DNA of 47,693 nt from Prevotella sp. (GTDB lineage Bacteria; Bacteroidota; Bacteroidia; Bacteroidales; Bacteroidaceae). The stretch spans positions 1-47,693 of the forward strand of contig JAILFH010000009.1 of the NCBI GenBank assembly GCA_024697645.1, given 5' to 3'. Positions 27,714 to 36,700 of the stretch are shown in pieces; position 1 is the stretch's first letter, and the number at the start of each line of letters is the position of its first letter. A program made the translations under genes and the position numbers. The notes beneath the pieces are model-generated. The model worked only from the letters and a program-made list of their open reading frames with translations. It ran no database searches and was not told the origin of the DNA.

Positions 27714-27754
27714 ATCACTAAAATTCTATTTCTGCATGGGTTAGTATTACTTTG

Positions 27755-27785
27755 CAAAGGTACACCTTTTTTTCGATTCCACAAG
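27755..27785 (-). promoter_or_regulatory. Promoter for the C10 protease gene
   Basis: On the minus strand CTTG (27782-27785, one mismatch), a 19-base spacer and TACCTTTG (27755-27762), 41 bases before ATG 27713. Confidence 0.65.
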
Positions 27786-27823
27786 TAGATTCACCGAAAA
27801 AAACATCCCGTTCGCTGATTGTT

Positions 27824-27855
27824 TTTGGAAACGCTAAAGGAAAAGATTAATTTTG
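27824..27855 (+). promoter_or_regulatory. Consensus promoter far upstream of the sensor kinase operon
   Basis: TTTG (27824-27827), exactly 20 bases, then TAATTTTG (27848-27855): a full consensus match pointing right. The next supported gene starts at 28302, so the leader would be about 440 bases and would contain the four 22-bp repeats at 28062-28149. A 20-codon ORF (27901-27963) could be a leader peptide but has no independent support. Confidence 0.6.
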
Positions 27856-28061
27856 TGTCGAGAATTTAACAGAATAAAAAAACTACAAGAAAAAATAATT
27901 ATGATAGAGAAAAGGAATGAACAGTTCATCGTGACCACAAAAACAACGAGTGGCCGAAGTTAAGAGATAATCGAAGGCGTGCTTGCTATGACGACTGCAC
28001 GCATGCCCTGATTCACATAAAAGCATGAGTTTATGAAACAAAACTACTCCCTTCGTAAAGT

Positions 28062-28149
28062 AATATGTCACTTATTACCGACCAATATGTTACTTATTAC
28101 TGAGTAATATGTCACTTATTACTTTGCAATATGCCACTTATTGGTTGAC
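28062..28149. repeat. Four 22-bp direct repeats upstream of the kinase/regulator operon
   Basis: Four head-to-tail units of exactly 22 bases begin at 28062, 28084, 28106 and 28128, each with AATATGTCACTTATT or a close variant followed by a 5-7-base variable part. The period equals two DNA helical turns, the spacing typical of direct-repeat sites bound by LytTR regulators. The gene for a LytTR regulator lies in the downstream operon, so autoregulation is a plausible but untested role. Confidence 0.85.
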
Positions 28150-28301
28150 GAGAGTTGTGGGATTCGTTCGCTAAACGGCGACGGATGAATTCAGAAAAAC
28201 ATGCTGACTACAAATGAATCAAAACTGAACAGACAAAAACCTTGCCGAAAGGCAATAAATAAGGAACTTCAACGTTTAATAAATATCCAACAAAAACGCC
28301 T

Positions 28302-30254
28302 ATGAGACTACGTCTACGCGACCAAAAGGAAAATCTGATATACCTTCTACTCTGGCTTGTGCTATTCATGGCACCAGCCATCAGCACATATATCCGCTGC
28401 AACACTGACAATGTCGACTTCAACTGGCCAGAGGTGCTGAACTTGTGGAAGATATACTCCATTTATTTTGTCATTTTCCTCATCCATAATTTCATCCTCG
28501 CTCCTTTACTCGTCTACAAAAACCGCTACGGCCTTTACTTTGCCGCAACAGCGTGTTTGCTGGGATTAGTGACGCTCTACAACTGTGTCAACAAACCAAG
28601 AATGCTGGGACCGAGACCTGGTGAACCTCAAGACCAGTGGGCCACACCACCTCCACAAAAGGCTGATTCCCTGACTGCTCAGTTCACGACTGCAGGAGAA
28701 ACTGGCGACCAATCGGCCGTTGGCAAGGATGGACAACAGCAGATGAACGAAAAGGCTCTTCAACCGGATGCTAATGGGCCGAAGAAAGACAACCCGAAAC
28801 AGAACCCAGTGGAAATGGGCCGAGATGGGAAGAAGCCTAATGACAACATGGGGCAGAAGCCTGAGGGCAGAGGACCCAGACCCGACGGAATGGGTGAACG
28901 TCGCGACAGTATGAGACCTCGACCCGAAGGAATGGGACCAGGACATGATGGTATGGGACCCGAGCATGACGACGACATGAGACCCGAACACGATGGAATG
29001 GGACCTGGTTTTGATGACGGAATGGGACCCGAACACGAAGGCATGGGGCCAGGATTTGACGACGAGATGGGGCCTGAGCGCGACGGAATGAGAGAACGAC
29101 GCGACAGCATGAGACCCCGACCCGACGGAAAGGGGCCTGAGCACAACGCAATGGGTCCAAGACCTGACGGCAACAAGCAGAAAGCAAATACCAAAGCACA
29201 GGAACCCAATGCTAAGGGGCAGAAGCCCGAAGCAAACAACATGAAGGCTAATGGCGCTATGCAGAAGCCCGACGCAAATGCTGCAAACGGCAATTCCACA
29301 GGGCTGAAGTCCGACGGAAAGGGAATGAAGCCTGCTGCTAACACGCAGAAAGCAGATAGCATGAAGGCAAGGGTCGACAGAATGGGCAGACAACCTGACG
29401 AAATGGGACCCCGAAAAGGCGATGGTATAGGACCTGACGACGGTATGGGACCTCGCAAGGGTGACGGAATCGGACCTGACGACGGAATGGGACCCGACGG
29501 CGGAGGAGGAAGACCCGGTATGGGAATGTTCTTCGGTCCTGTCGACATCATGAATACAGTTCTCCTGATTCTGCTCTTTGGTATGAATATCGGTGTGAAA
29601 CTTTTCTTCAAATCCGACAAAGACAAGCAGGAAATGAAGGAACTGCAGAAGAAGAATCTGGAGCAACAACTGGAATATCTGAAGTATCAGATAAACCCCC
29701 ACTTCTTCATGAACACCCTGAACAATATTCACGCATTAGTGGACATTGAACCCGAACAGGCAAAGGCGACCATTGTGGACCTCTCCCACCTCATGCGCTA
29801 CGTACTTTACGAGGGAAGCAACGAACTCGTGCCATTAGGCCGCGACATCGACTTCATGCAAAACTACATCAGCCTGATGCGCTTGCGCTATAGCGACAAG
29901 GTGAAGATCAACGTGAATCTTCCGGAAGCAATTCCCGACTACCAGATTCCGCCGATGATGCTCATCACCTTCGTCGAGAATGCGTTCAAGCACGGCGTGA
30001 GTTACAAGAAGGATTCGTTTATCGACATTGACATCAAGATAGAGGATGAGCGACTGCACTTCTGCTGTAAGAACAGCAAGAACAAGCGTGCTGAAGAGAC
30101 GACTCCGCACGAAGGCGGCGTAGGTCTGACAAACGTGAAGCAGCGCCTCGACCTCCTCTTCGGTGAAGACTACAAACTCGACATCGACGATGCTGACGAG
30201 ACGTATACCGTAAACCTCAATATACCCTTTAACACCAAGAAACAATATGATTAA
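28302..30254 (+). CDS. LytS/YehU-type sensor histidine kinase with giant low-complexity loop
   Basis: A 650-residue membrane kinase. Three membrane helices lie at about residues 12-32, 47-68 and 72-92, then a Met/Gly/Pro/Asp-rich loop (about 95-410), a fourth helix (about 413-432), a coiled-coil linker (KQEMKELQKKNLEQQLEYL) and a His_kinase domain: phosphoacceptor His467 in INPHFFMNTLNNIHAL, and the ATP-binding N-box VENAFKHG. The positive-inside rule puts the N-terminus and kinase in the cytoplasm and the long loop in the periplasm. The loop contains 7-8-residue repeats of the type GMGPEHD, with about ten MGP words and several His, then Lys/Asn-rich repeats (QKPDANA-like). Relatives have short loops in this position, so the expansion is unusual. 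It overlaps the response regulator gene by 8 bases, so the two act as a pair. The signal is unknown. Confidence 0.9.
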   Translation: MRLRLRDQKENLIYLLLWLVLFMAPAISTYIRCNTDNVDFNWPEVLNLWKIYSIYFVIFLIHNFILAPLLVYKNRYGLYFAATACLLGLVTLYNCVNKPRMLGPRPGEPQDQWATPPPQKADSLTAQFTTAGETGDQSAVGKDGQQQMNEKALQPDANGPKKDNPKQNPVEMGRDGKKPNDNMGQKPEGRGPRPDGMGERRDSMRPRPEGMGPGHDGMGPEHDDDMRPEHDGMGPGFDDGMGPEHEGMGPGFDDEMGPERDGMRERRDSMRPRPDGKGPEHNAMGPRPDGNKQKANTKAQEPNAKGQKPEANNMKANGAMQKPDANAANGNSTGLKSDGKGMKPAANTQKADSMKARVDRMGRQPDEMGPRKGDGIGPDDGMGPRKGDGIGPDDGMGPDGGGGRPGMGMFFGPVDIMNTVLLILLFGMNIGVKLFFKSDKDKQEMKELQKKNLEQQLEYLKYQINPHFFMNTLNNIHALVDIEPEQAKATIVDLSHLMRYVLYEGSNELVPLGRDIDFMQNYISLMRLRYSDKVKINVNLPEAIPDYQIPPMMLITFVENAFKHGVSYKKDSFIDIDIKIEDERLHFCCKNSKNKRAEETTPHEGGVGLTNVKQRLDLLFGEDYKLDIDDADETYTVNLNIPFNTKKQYD

Positions 30255-31020
30255 ATGCCTTGCAATTGACGATGAGCCGCTCGCACTGAAGCAGTTGGCC
30301 GCCTATATTCAGAAAATTCCGTTCCTCGAACTTGCCGGACAATGTCAGAGTGCACTCGAGGCCCGACAGATTATGGAAGAAGACCTTATCGACGCAATCT
30401 TCATCGATATCAACATGCCCGACCTCTCTGGTATGGACTTCGTGAAACAACTCGCCGCACCGCCCATCGTGGTCTTCACGACAGCCTACGCCGAATACGC
30501 GGTTGAAGGCTACAAGGTGGACGCAGTTGACTATCTGCTGAAGCCTTTCGGACTCGACGAGTTCCGTCGTGCCGCACAGAAAGTGAAGAAAATCTACGAC
30601 CTGCAGAACGAGCAAGCGCCTGCTGAAACACCTGCAGCAGCCCCGGAGGCAACCATAAGTACTGTTGAGAATGCCGACGACTCTCTCTTCCTGAAGACCG
30701 AGCATCGCGTCGTGCGCATCACTATTGCCGACATCCGATACATAGAAGGAATGAGCGAATACGTGAAGATCTATCTGGAAGGACAAAAGCCCATCACCGT
30801 GCTGCTCTCGATGAAAAAACTGGAAGAACAACTGCCCTCTTACTTCATGCGAGTTCACCGTTCCTACATCATCAATCTGAACAAGGTGAGGGAAGTGAAC
30901 AAGAATCGCGTTATCATTGCACCTGAGGAAGAAGGCGGAACGGCCATCTATCTGCCCATCGGCGACCTCTATCGCGAGCGCTTCACCGAATGGGTTTCCA
31001 AGAGACTGCTTGGAAAATAG
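30247..31020 (+). CDS. LytTR-family response regulator
   Basis: A 257-residue DNA-binding regulator. The receiver domain (about 1-120) has the acidic pair Asp8-Asp9, phosphoacceptor Asp54 in FIDINMPDLSG, the conserved FTTAYAEYAVEGY and Lys in YLLKPF. After an Ala/Pro/Glu-rich linker (about 125-150) comes a LytTR DNA-binding domain (about 155-257), with FLKTEHRVVRI, DIRYIEGMSEYVKI and FMRVHRSYIINL. LytTR proteins bind pairs of short direct repeats about two helical turns apart. The ATG at 30247 lies inside the 3' end of the kinase gene, showing translational coupling. The upstream 22-bp repeats are candidate sites. Confidence 0.95.
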   Translation: MIKCLAIDDEPLALKQLAAYIQKIPFLELAGQCQSALEARQIMEEDLIDAIFIDINMPDLSGMDFVKQLAAPPIVVFTTAYAEYAVEGYKVDAVDYLLKPFGLDEFRRAAQKVKKIYDLQNEQAPAETPAAAPEATISTVENADDSLFLKTEHRVVRITIADIRYIEGMSEYVKIYLEGQKPITVLLSMKKLEEQLPSYFMRVHRSYIINLNKVREVNKNRVIIAPEEEGGTAIYLPIGDLYRERFTEWVSKRLLGK

Positions 31021-31174
31021 TATTAAAGGATCATCAAGACCGAAAGTGAAACAGACTGCGGATTATTCTTTCTGCAACAAAAGCCGACATCGCAGTTGCT
31101 ATCAACTCTGGTCAGATTAAGACTGGTTCGCAAACACCAAAGCAAAAAGATTCCTATTCTTCGGCTCGTAACAT

Positions 31175-31238
31175 CGGTTTGTATTATCGATTTGTAACAT
31201 CGCTTGTATTATCGGCTTGTAACATCGGTTTGTATTAT
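31175..31238. repeat. Five tandem 12-13-bp repeats (CGGTTTGTATTAT type)
   Basis: Units begin at 31175, 31188, 31201, 31213 and 31226. They alternate between endings TATTAT and TAACAT, giving a higher-order period of 25-26 bp. All contain TTGTA, a word shared with the heptad arrays and with the 9-bp repeats near 191-217 (complementary strand). Confidence 0.8.
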
Positions 31239-31281
31239 AGGCCTTGTGAATCAACTTTTCCAAACATCTACCAACAAAAGA

Positions 31282-31313
31282 AACAATGCTCTTCTTGTGG
31301 GAAGAGCATTGTT
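31282..31313. terminator. Bidirectional terminator, 13-bp perfect stem
   Basis: AACAATGCTCTTC (31282-31294) pairs perfectly with GAAGAGCATTGTT (31301-31313) around a 6-base loop. A TTTCTTTTGTT tract follows on the minus strand, serving the barrel-protein gene that ends at 31348; it could also end the kinase/regulator transcript. Confidence 0.8.
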
Positions 31314-31347
31314 CGTATTTGGGAAGACTGATGTCTTAATTCCGAAT

Positions 31348-31974
31348 TTAGAAGTTCACACCGAAGTTGATGAAGAATGCGTTCGAGTGAATAGAAGCAT
31401 CATCAGACTTGCTGATATCGGTAATGCCGAACTGGTAGCCACCTTCGAGGTAGAGGTTGTCGTACTCAACACCGCATCCAAGTTTGAAACTCATGTTTGC
31501 ACGCTTCAGACCTGTCCACTTATCCTCGTCGAAAGCACCATACTCAACTGACGAATTACCATCTTTAAACTTGTACTTACCACTGAAGGCATAGGAGAAT
31601 ACCGGACCGATGAAAGGCAGAACGGCAACATCATCAGTAGCCTTGAAACCATACTTAATCAAGATGGGGATTTCAAGATTGTTGTAACTGATGGAGAACT
31701 TATTCTTCTTACCACCACGCTCTGTGTAGTACAGACCAGACTCCAGAAATACGGGAGCAGTGCTCGAAATGTGAAGTCCGATAACACCAGCCAGATTCAG
31801 ACCAACCTTTGTGCCCAGACCATCAATATCACCACTGAGAGAAGCACCGTTCATACCGATACGGATACCATAGTACATATTCTCCTTGTCGAGATCAAAA
31901 CCACCGCTGCTATACTGAGCAAACGTAGGAACTGAAAGCAGCATTGCTGCAATAATTGCGAAAAATTTCTTCAT
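31348..31974 (-). CDS. Outer-membrane beta-barrel protein (PorT-like family)
   Basis: A 208-residue protein with signal peptide MKKFFAIIAAMLLSVPTFAQ. The rest alternates hydrophobic and polar residues and ends in FFINFGVNF, with the C-terminal aromatic residue typical of outer-membrane barrels. Words such as GIRIGMNGASLSGD, LESGLYYTERGG and LEIPILIKYGF match the OMP_b-brl_2 type found widely in Bacteroidetes. The specific function is unknown; PorT of the T9SS belongs to this fold family, but this protein cannot be called PorT from the sequence alone. ATG 31974 is preferred over an in-frame TTG at 31980. It has its own promoter and terminator. Confidence 0.8.
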   Translation of the reverse strand: MKKFFAIIAAMLLSVPTFAQYSSGGFDLDKENMYYGIRIGMNGASLSGDIDGLGTKVGLNLAGVIGLHISSTAPVFLESGLYYTERGGKKNKFSISYNNLEIPILIKYGFKATDDVAVLPFIGPVFSYAFSGKYKFKDGNSSVEYGAFDEDKWTGLKRANMSFKLGCGVEYDNLYLEGGYQFGITDISKSDDASIHSNAFFINFGVNF

Positions 31975-32042
31975 AATCAATTAGTTTAAAATATTAATAT
32001 CAAATTTTCCTATTCTCTTCTGAATAATTCTTGTTGCAACTG

Positions 32043-32073
32043 CAAAGTAACAATTTTTCTATCAAAACGCAAA
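32043..32073 (-). promoter_or_regulatory. Promoter for the beta-barrel protein gene
   Basis: On the minus strand TTTG (32070-32073), 19 bases, then TTACTTTG (32043-32050, one mismatch to TAnnTTTG), 68 bases before ATG 31974. Confidence 0.55.
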
Positions 32074-32199
32074 GTTTTTTTCGAGAAAACTTACGTTTTA
32101 CTTTGTTTTTTCTGATTTAGAACAATCGTGGCGACATTTCTGATGTATTCACGATACTCAACAAATGGTTTCACAAGGTGAAAAACTGCTGCTGAAGAA

Positions 32200-33483
32200 T
32201 CACTTACACAACAACTCGCACACCTTGTCCTGAAACGTCTTACCGTCTTTCGACTTGATGACGCCCTGATTGATAATGCTGAACGCAAGTGGGTGACCAT
32301 TGGAAGCCGTGCAGAAACCTGCGAGCGAACTGACTCCCGAAACTGTTCCCGTCTTTGCCTTCACATTGCGATAGGCAGCCGTCGACCTCATGCGGTCTTT
32401 CAGCGTTCCGTCAACACCCGCAATTGGGAGCGTGGGCAACAAACGTTCGTAAATAGCAGCATTCTGATAGGCATATCGCAGGAAACTCACGAGGAGTTCG
32501 GGCGAGATATAAGTATAGAGCGAAAGTCCTGAACCGTCGGCAATATAGTATTTTGCCGGTGAATAGCCCAACTTCTGAATAAGACTCTTCACGCCGTTTC
32601 GCGCATTCTTCACCGTTGCGGGTCGCCCAGCGGGGAGCGCGATGTGATAGAACACCGACTCGGCATAGAGATTGTCGCTCTCCTTGTTCATGTGCTTCAT
32701 AATCTGTGTGAGCGGGTGACTCACTGTGGCAATCGTTGTCGGACGCGAAGGACGACTAATGGCTGCAGCATCAATGCCTGCAGGAAGACTGTCGGTCAGA
32801 ACAATACCCGCTGAAAGCAACTCGCGCGTCAGCCGCTCTGCGAAGTTATCCTTCCTGCCCACCAACAACGCTGAGAGGCAGGGATTATCATCATCCCAGC
32901 ACCAACCTTCACCCAACAGCATCGTATCCTTGATGGACTTATCAGCAACAATTCTTCCGCAAATGGTGTCGATTCCTGCCTGACGAACGCGATCAACAAG
33001 AACTCGCATATCACCACTGTCGAAACTGGGGTCCATTCCTCCCACGCATGTAAGATCTCCCACAAGCGTATGTCCCACCAACTGCCCCCGATGGCGCAAC
33101 TCGGTAGAGAACACATGTGAAGGTCCCAGACAGTCGAGTGCCGTTATCGACGTGAGCAGTTTCATCGTCGAAGCCGGACGCATACGGTGCATGTGGTTAT
33201 GAACATATATGGCGGAGTCAGCAGCCAAGTCCCAGACCATCAGGCCGAGTTGAGTGGTCTGCAACAGGTCGGAGTTCGTAATCAGACTGTCGAGTTGTCC
33301 CTGTACGCGCAGTTCCCAAGGGAGCGGAGGCAGTGAGTCAGTCCGAAGCGAGTCGCAGACTAACGTGTCAGCCACAAAGGCTGTTGAATCGGTCGCAGGA
33401 ACTATTTCCTGAGCCCATGCTGCACCATTCGCGAACAAAACGGCAACGACAGATAACAATATTTTCTTCATCAGTTTTTTCAT
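32200..33483 (-). CDS. dacB: D-alanyl-D-alanine carboxypeptidase/endopeptidase, PBP4 (S13) family
   Basis: A 427-residue periplasmic penicillin-binding protein that trims or cuts peptidoglycan cross-links. A signal peptide (ending AAWAQ, residue 25) precedes the three active-site motifs of S13: SxxK as Ser105-Thr-Met-Lys108 in RPASTMKLL, SxN as SDN in NKESDNLYAES, and KTG in NVKAKTGTVSG. An inserted domain lies between the first two motifs, as usual for PBP4. ATG 33483 is only nine bases from a -7 box, so the internal ATG at 33471 (MKKILLSVV) may be the true start; both give a signal peptide. Confidence 0.93.
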   Translation of the reverse strand: MKKLMKKILLSVVAVLFANGAAWAQEIVPATDSTAFVADTLVCDSLRTDSLPPLPWELRVQGQLDSLITNSDLLQTTQLGLMVWDLAADSAIYVHNHMHRMRPASTMKLLTSITALDCLGPSHVFSTELRHRGQLVGHTLVGDLTCVGGMDPSFDSGDMRVLVDRVRQAGIDTICGRIVADKSIKDTMLLGEGWCWDDDNPCLSALLVGRKDNFAERLTRELLSAGIVLTDSLPAGIDAAAISRPSRPTTIATVSHPLTQIMKHMNKESDNLYAESVFYHIALPAGRPATVKNARNGVKSLIQKLGYSPAKYYIADGSGLSLYTYISPELLVSFLRYAYQNAAIYERLLPTLPIAGVDGTLKDRMRSTAAYRNVKAKTGTVSGVSSLAGFCTASNGHPLAFSIINQGVIKSKDGKTFQDKVCELLCK

Positions 33484-33491
33484 ACTGCGGG

Positions 33492-33499
33492 CAAAATTA
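33492..33499 (-). promoter_or_regulatory. Promoter -7 box for dacB
   Basis: TAATTTTG on the minus strand lies 8 bases before ATG 33483. The very short leader suggests either near-leaderless translation or use of the ATG at 33471. Confidence 0.5.
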
Positions 33500-33778
33500 C
33501 AAAAAAATAATGAATTTTCTATGACAAATGGCGATTTATCCCCGTTTTTTCACCATTGTTATCATTCGGTGACAAAGGTTACACTTAATCGCCACTGATA
33601 CTTCCAATTACATAAGGCAATAAAACACGATGCTGCACAAGAGAAAAAGGACAAAACTCAGGGCTGGCCGAAATCGATACAACGGAGGTGAGAGGCTACG
33701 TGTTGGAAGATGGAAGGAAAAACAAAAGAATCCCTGAAGCAACACAGAAGCGAAGAAAGAAAAATCACGACATTCTTT

Positions 33779-36700
33779 TTACCTCGTCAGCGAGAGTTTC
33801 ATCGAGAAGCCGAAGTCCTGCGTGGTGGTGGGATATGAACTCGATGAAAGGAGCGGCGTATTGGTCTGACGGTCGATGTAGAACGTCATCGTGATGAGTT
33901 TCGAGAGCGTGTAGTCGGCCATAAACTTCAGCGAGAACGCGGTATTTCCGCTACTAGCCGAAGACGTGAGCGAGGCAATGTCGCGAGTGATATTGGCCTG
34001 CTTACGATAACTCAGGTCGAGTCGGAGGTTGAGGGCGTGATTGGTATTGGTCTTTCCTCGTGCGTTCTGCTGCGCCTGACCGTCCTGATTGTCACGATTG
34101 TTTCGTCCGCTCTTCACAAGACGATGATTGCGGCCGCCAAACAGATTGAAGTCATTAATCTTATAGCCAACGCCGACGACCCAATCCTTCGAGGTGGCCT
34201 CATTGAGTTGAATACTGGTCATTGAGAGGTTCAGCGCACGAGTAGAACGATACTCAAGTTTCAGCGTCATGCTGTTGTGAAGCGTTACGTCGAGACCCAG
34301 CAGCGGCGAGAACGACTCGTTGATGCTCACTGAAGAAACATTGAACATCGACGAAGGAATCGGTGAACTCGTCGTAGCGTCGTTGACGAAGCCGAGACCA
34401 TTCATCACCTCCATGAAGGTACTATAGGAGTTATAGGCACCTACGGCATAGATGCTCTTATAAGAGTGGTTGATATTGACGCTCTTGAAATGGTCGCTAA
34501 ACCAAGGCAGTTTGCCCAGACCGCTGTAGCGAACAGTCCAGTTAGGAAGCAGACGCGAAAGGGCTGGGAAGATGCTGAGCGAATTGCCTCCCATGCTGGT
34601 ATAAGCAGAGAGGAACGCAGGTACCATCACGTCGGCAGAATACTTGTTGACGGCTCCATTGGCTGGGTCGAAGGTCTTGCCCGCCAGCGTCGAGCCAACA
34701 GGATACTTCATACCCTCATATTGCGCTTCCACACGGTCGCGATAGCCGTCGAGCGAACTGACGAACTTCTCGAACGTCTTGCTCTTATAGCCGTTGTTGG
34801 CGTCGCCTATTCCCTCGAAGGCACTACCCAGCGAAAGCGTCGTCATCGTGAAGGTTCCGCTCTGCGTCGTGGGATTGCCCGAGTACATATACTGAATACT
34901 CTTGCTCGTAGTCATCGTACGCGACGCATTCAGGTCGATCTTGAAGTTCTTCACGGGTTCAAGCGTCATGCGCAACTGCAGGTCCTCAGTCTTGCTGGTC
35001 GTAGCAGGTGTGGCGACAGAGTCGCTCATGAGCAGCCAGCCGTTCTCGCGTGCCTTCTCGATGTAGGAATCGCCTATCAAGCCAAAGGCGAAGTCGAGAC
35101 CCGGCGACAGCAACGACGACCCACGCGACTGACCGAACGCATCGCCCACATTCGGCAGGAAGCCCGGAAGCGACATTGCGTACTGATTGCGATAGGTCAT
35201 GCTCACATTGCGCACCATCATCAGCACACGGGCAACAGCCTGCGTTGTCTTGTACCAACCCTTCTCCTCGAGCGGTTCCTTCGGCGTCAGCGTGATTTTC
35301 AGAGGAGTCTTGGGAATATCGAGATCCTGCGGTTTCTTCTTGTTTCTGGCAAGACGCGAACGATAGATCTTCGCCTTCGTGCCAGTAGTGTCGGCACCCA
35401 GACTGTCGAGTGCGAGACTGTCGGCGATGATCATCTGGCGGAGAGAGTCGATGGAAGCCTGAGCAGCGTCTTTCAACTGCTTGGCAAGAGCCTTCGGCAT
35501 CCAAACCTTCACCTTGTTCTCGTCGATGGCCTTATACTTCAGCGGATAGGTCTTGCCGTCGGCAGTCTTTGCCGTCAGGCGGAAGCGCTTGGTCTTCTTT
35601 CCGTGCGACACCTCGATGGCCGTATCGGGAAGCAACGAGATTTCCTGCACGAAACTCTTCGAATTCTTCGGCAGGTCCTTCTTCTGGTCCTCGGCCCGCT
35701 TGTCGTCGGCACTTTGAGGTTCCTCGCCTGCTGCAGCCCGTGCCTTCTCCTCTTCCTTCTTCTTGCGAGCCTCTTCCTTAGCCTTGTCCTTGGCCGCCTT
35801 CTCGTTCTTCAACTGAGCCTGCGACTTCTCCTTGTTGAAGCGATCGTTGGTCTTCTTCAGGAAGGGCACCAGATTGTAGAGTTTCTCAAGATTGAACGTA
35901 CCATTGAGGTTGAACGTACGGTTGTTCGCAATGGAGTTACCCAACGACGTTCCGTCCTCGAGGTCCGTACCGCGCACCCAGTTGTAGGTGGCGTTGTAGG
36001 AAGCATCTGCGTTCAGCCATTCGAAAATCGGGATGAGGTTGAGCGGAAGTTGATAACTGGCCTGGAACGACTGACTATAGTCGAGCGGCGTTCCCATGTG
36101 GCGGAGCGACGTATTGACTGAATCCTTCCACGCTTCGTAGCGGTCGGGATAGAGGTCCTTGTTGATGGGCGTATAGGGTTCCTCCACTTCGGCATGAGTT
36201 GCCGACTGGAAGTTCATGTGCAGATTCTTCGTGAGGTCCCAGCGCAGGGAGAAATCGCGGTTCCAGAGGAACTGCTCACTGAACGTAAGCGGCAGTTGTG
36301 AACCGCCCAAGTCTTCCATATCGCGCTCCTGCAGTTCGTAGTAGTTGCGTGAGATGTCGGTGTTGAACGATACATTCTTCGGCAGCCAGTTCAGTCCGAA
36401 GCGTTTCAGAATCTCGTAGTACTTCGACTTCGACTTGATGCCCTTGAACGGTTCCAACGCCTTGAACACAGGTGTCCACGCATAGTTCATGCTGCCTCGC
36501 CACTGGTCTTCGTTCTCGTATATAGTGGTCTGACCCGACGTATTCCGATGGGAATGACTGTAGGAGAACGAGAAGTTGGCAGGATCAATCGGGGTCGGAT
36601 GACGCTTGTTCTTGATGTCGACACGCACATTCGAGAGCGAGAAGTTGGTGTTGGTCGTGCGCGTAATCGCTATCGACTCAATACTGTCGCGCTCGTGCTG

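Larger units (their letters stand above)
31021..31347. other. Gap with a 13-bp-type repeat array and terminator
   Basis: No gene is seen. The gap holds five 12-13-bp repeats (31175-31238) and a strong hairpin (31282-31313) between convergent transcripts. Confidence 0.6.

Noticed and set aside
27901..27963. A 20-codon ORF in the kinase operon leader
   Set aside because: Possible leader peptide, but there is no repeated codon run, strong RBS or terminator pair to support attenuation; kept only as a note under the promoter.
28062..28149. CRISPR array
   Set aside because: The units are head to tail with only 5-7 variable bases; there are no spacer-sized unique segments and no cas genes in the window.
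28566..29732. Long minus-strand frames (up to 388 codons) opposite the sensor kinase loop
   Set aside because: They arise from the repeated GC-rich codons of the low-complexity loop; the translation is a repeat shadow with no domain.
31348..31974. Specific assignment as the T9SS component PorT
   Set aside because: The barrel family is very large, and nothing in the sequence or neighbourhood beyond nearby sprA singles out PorT.
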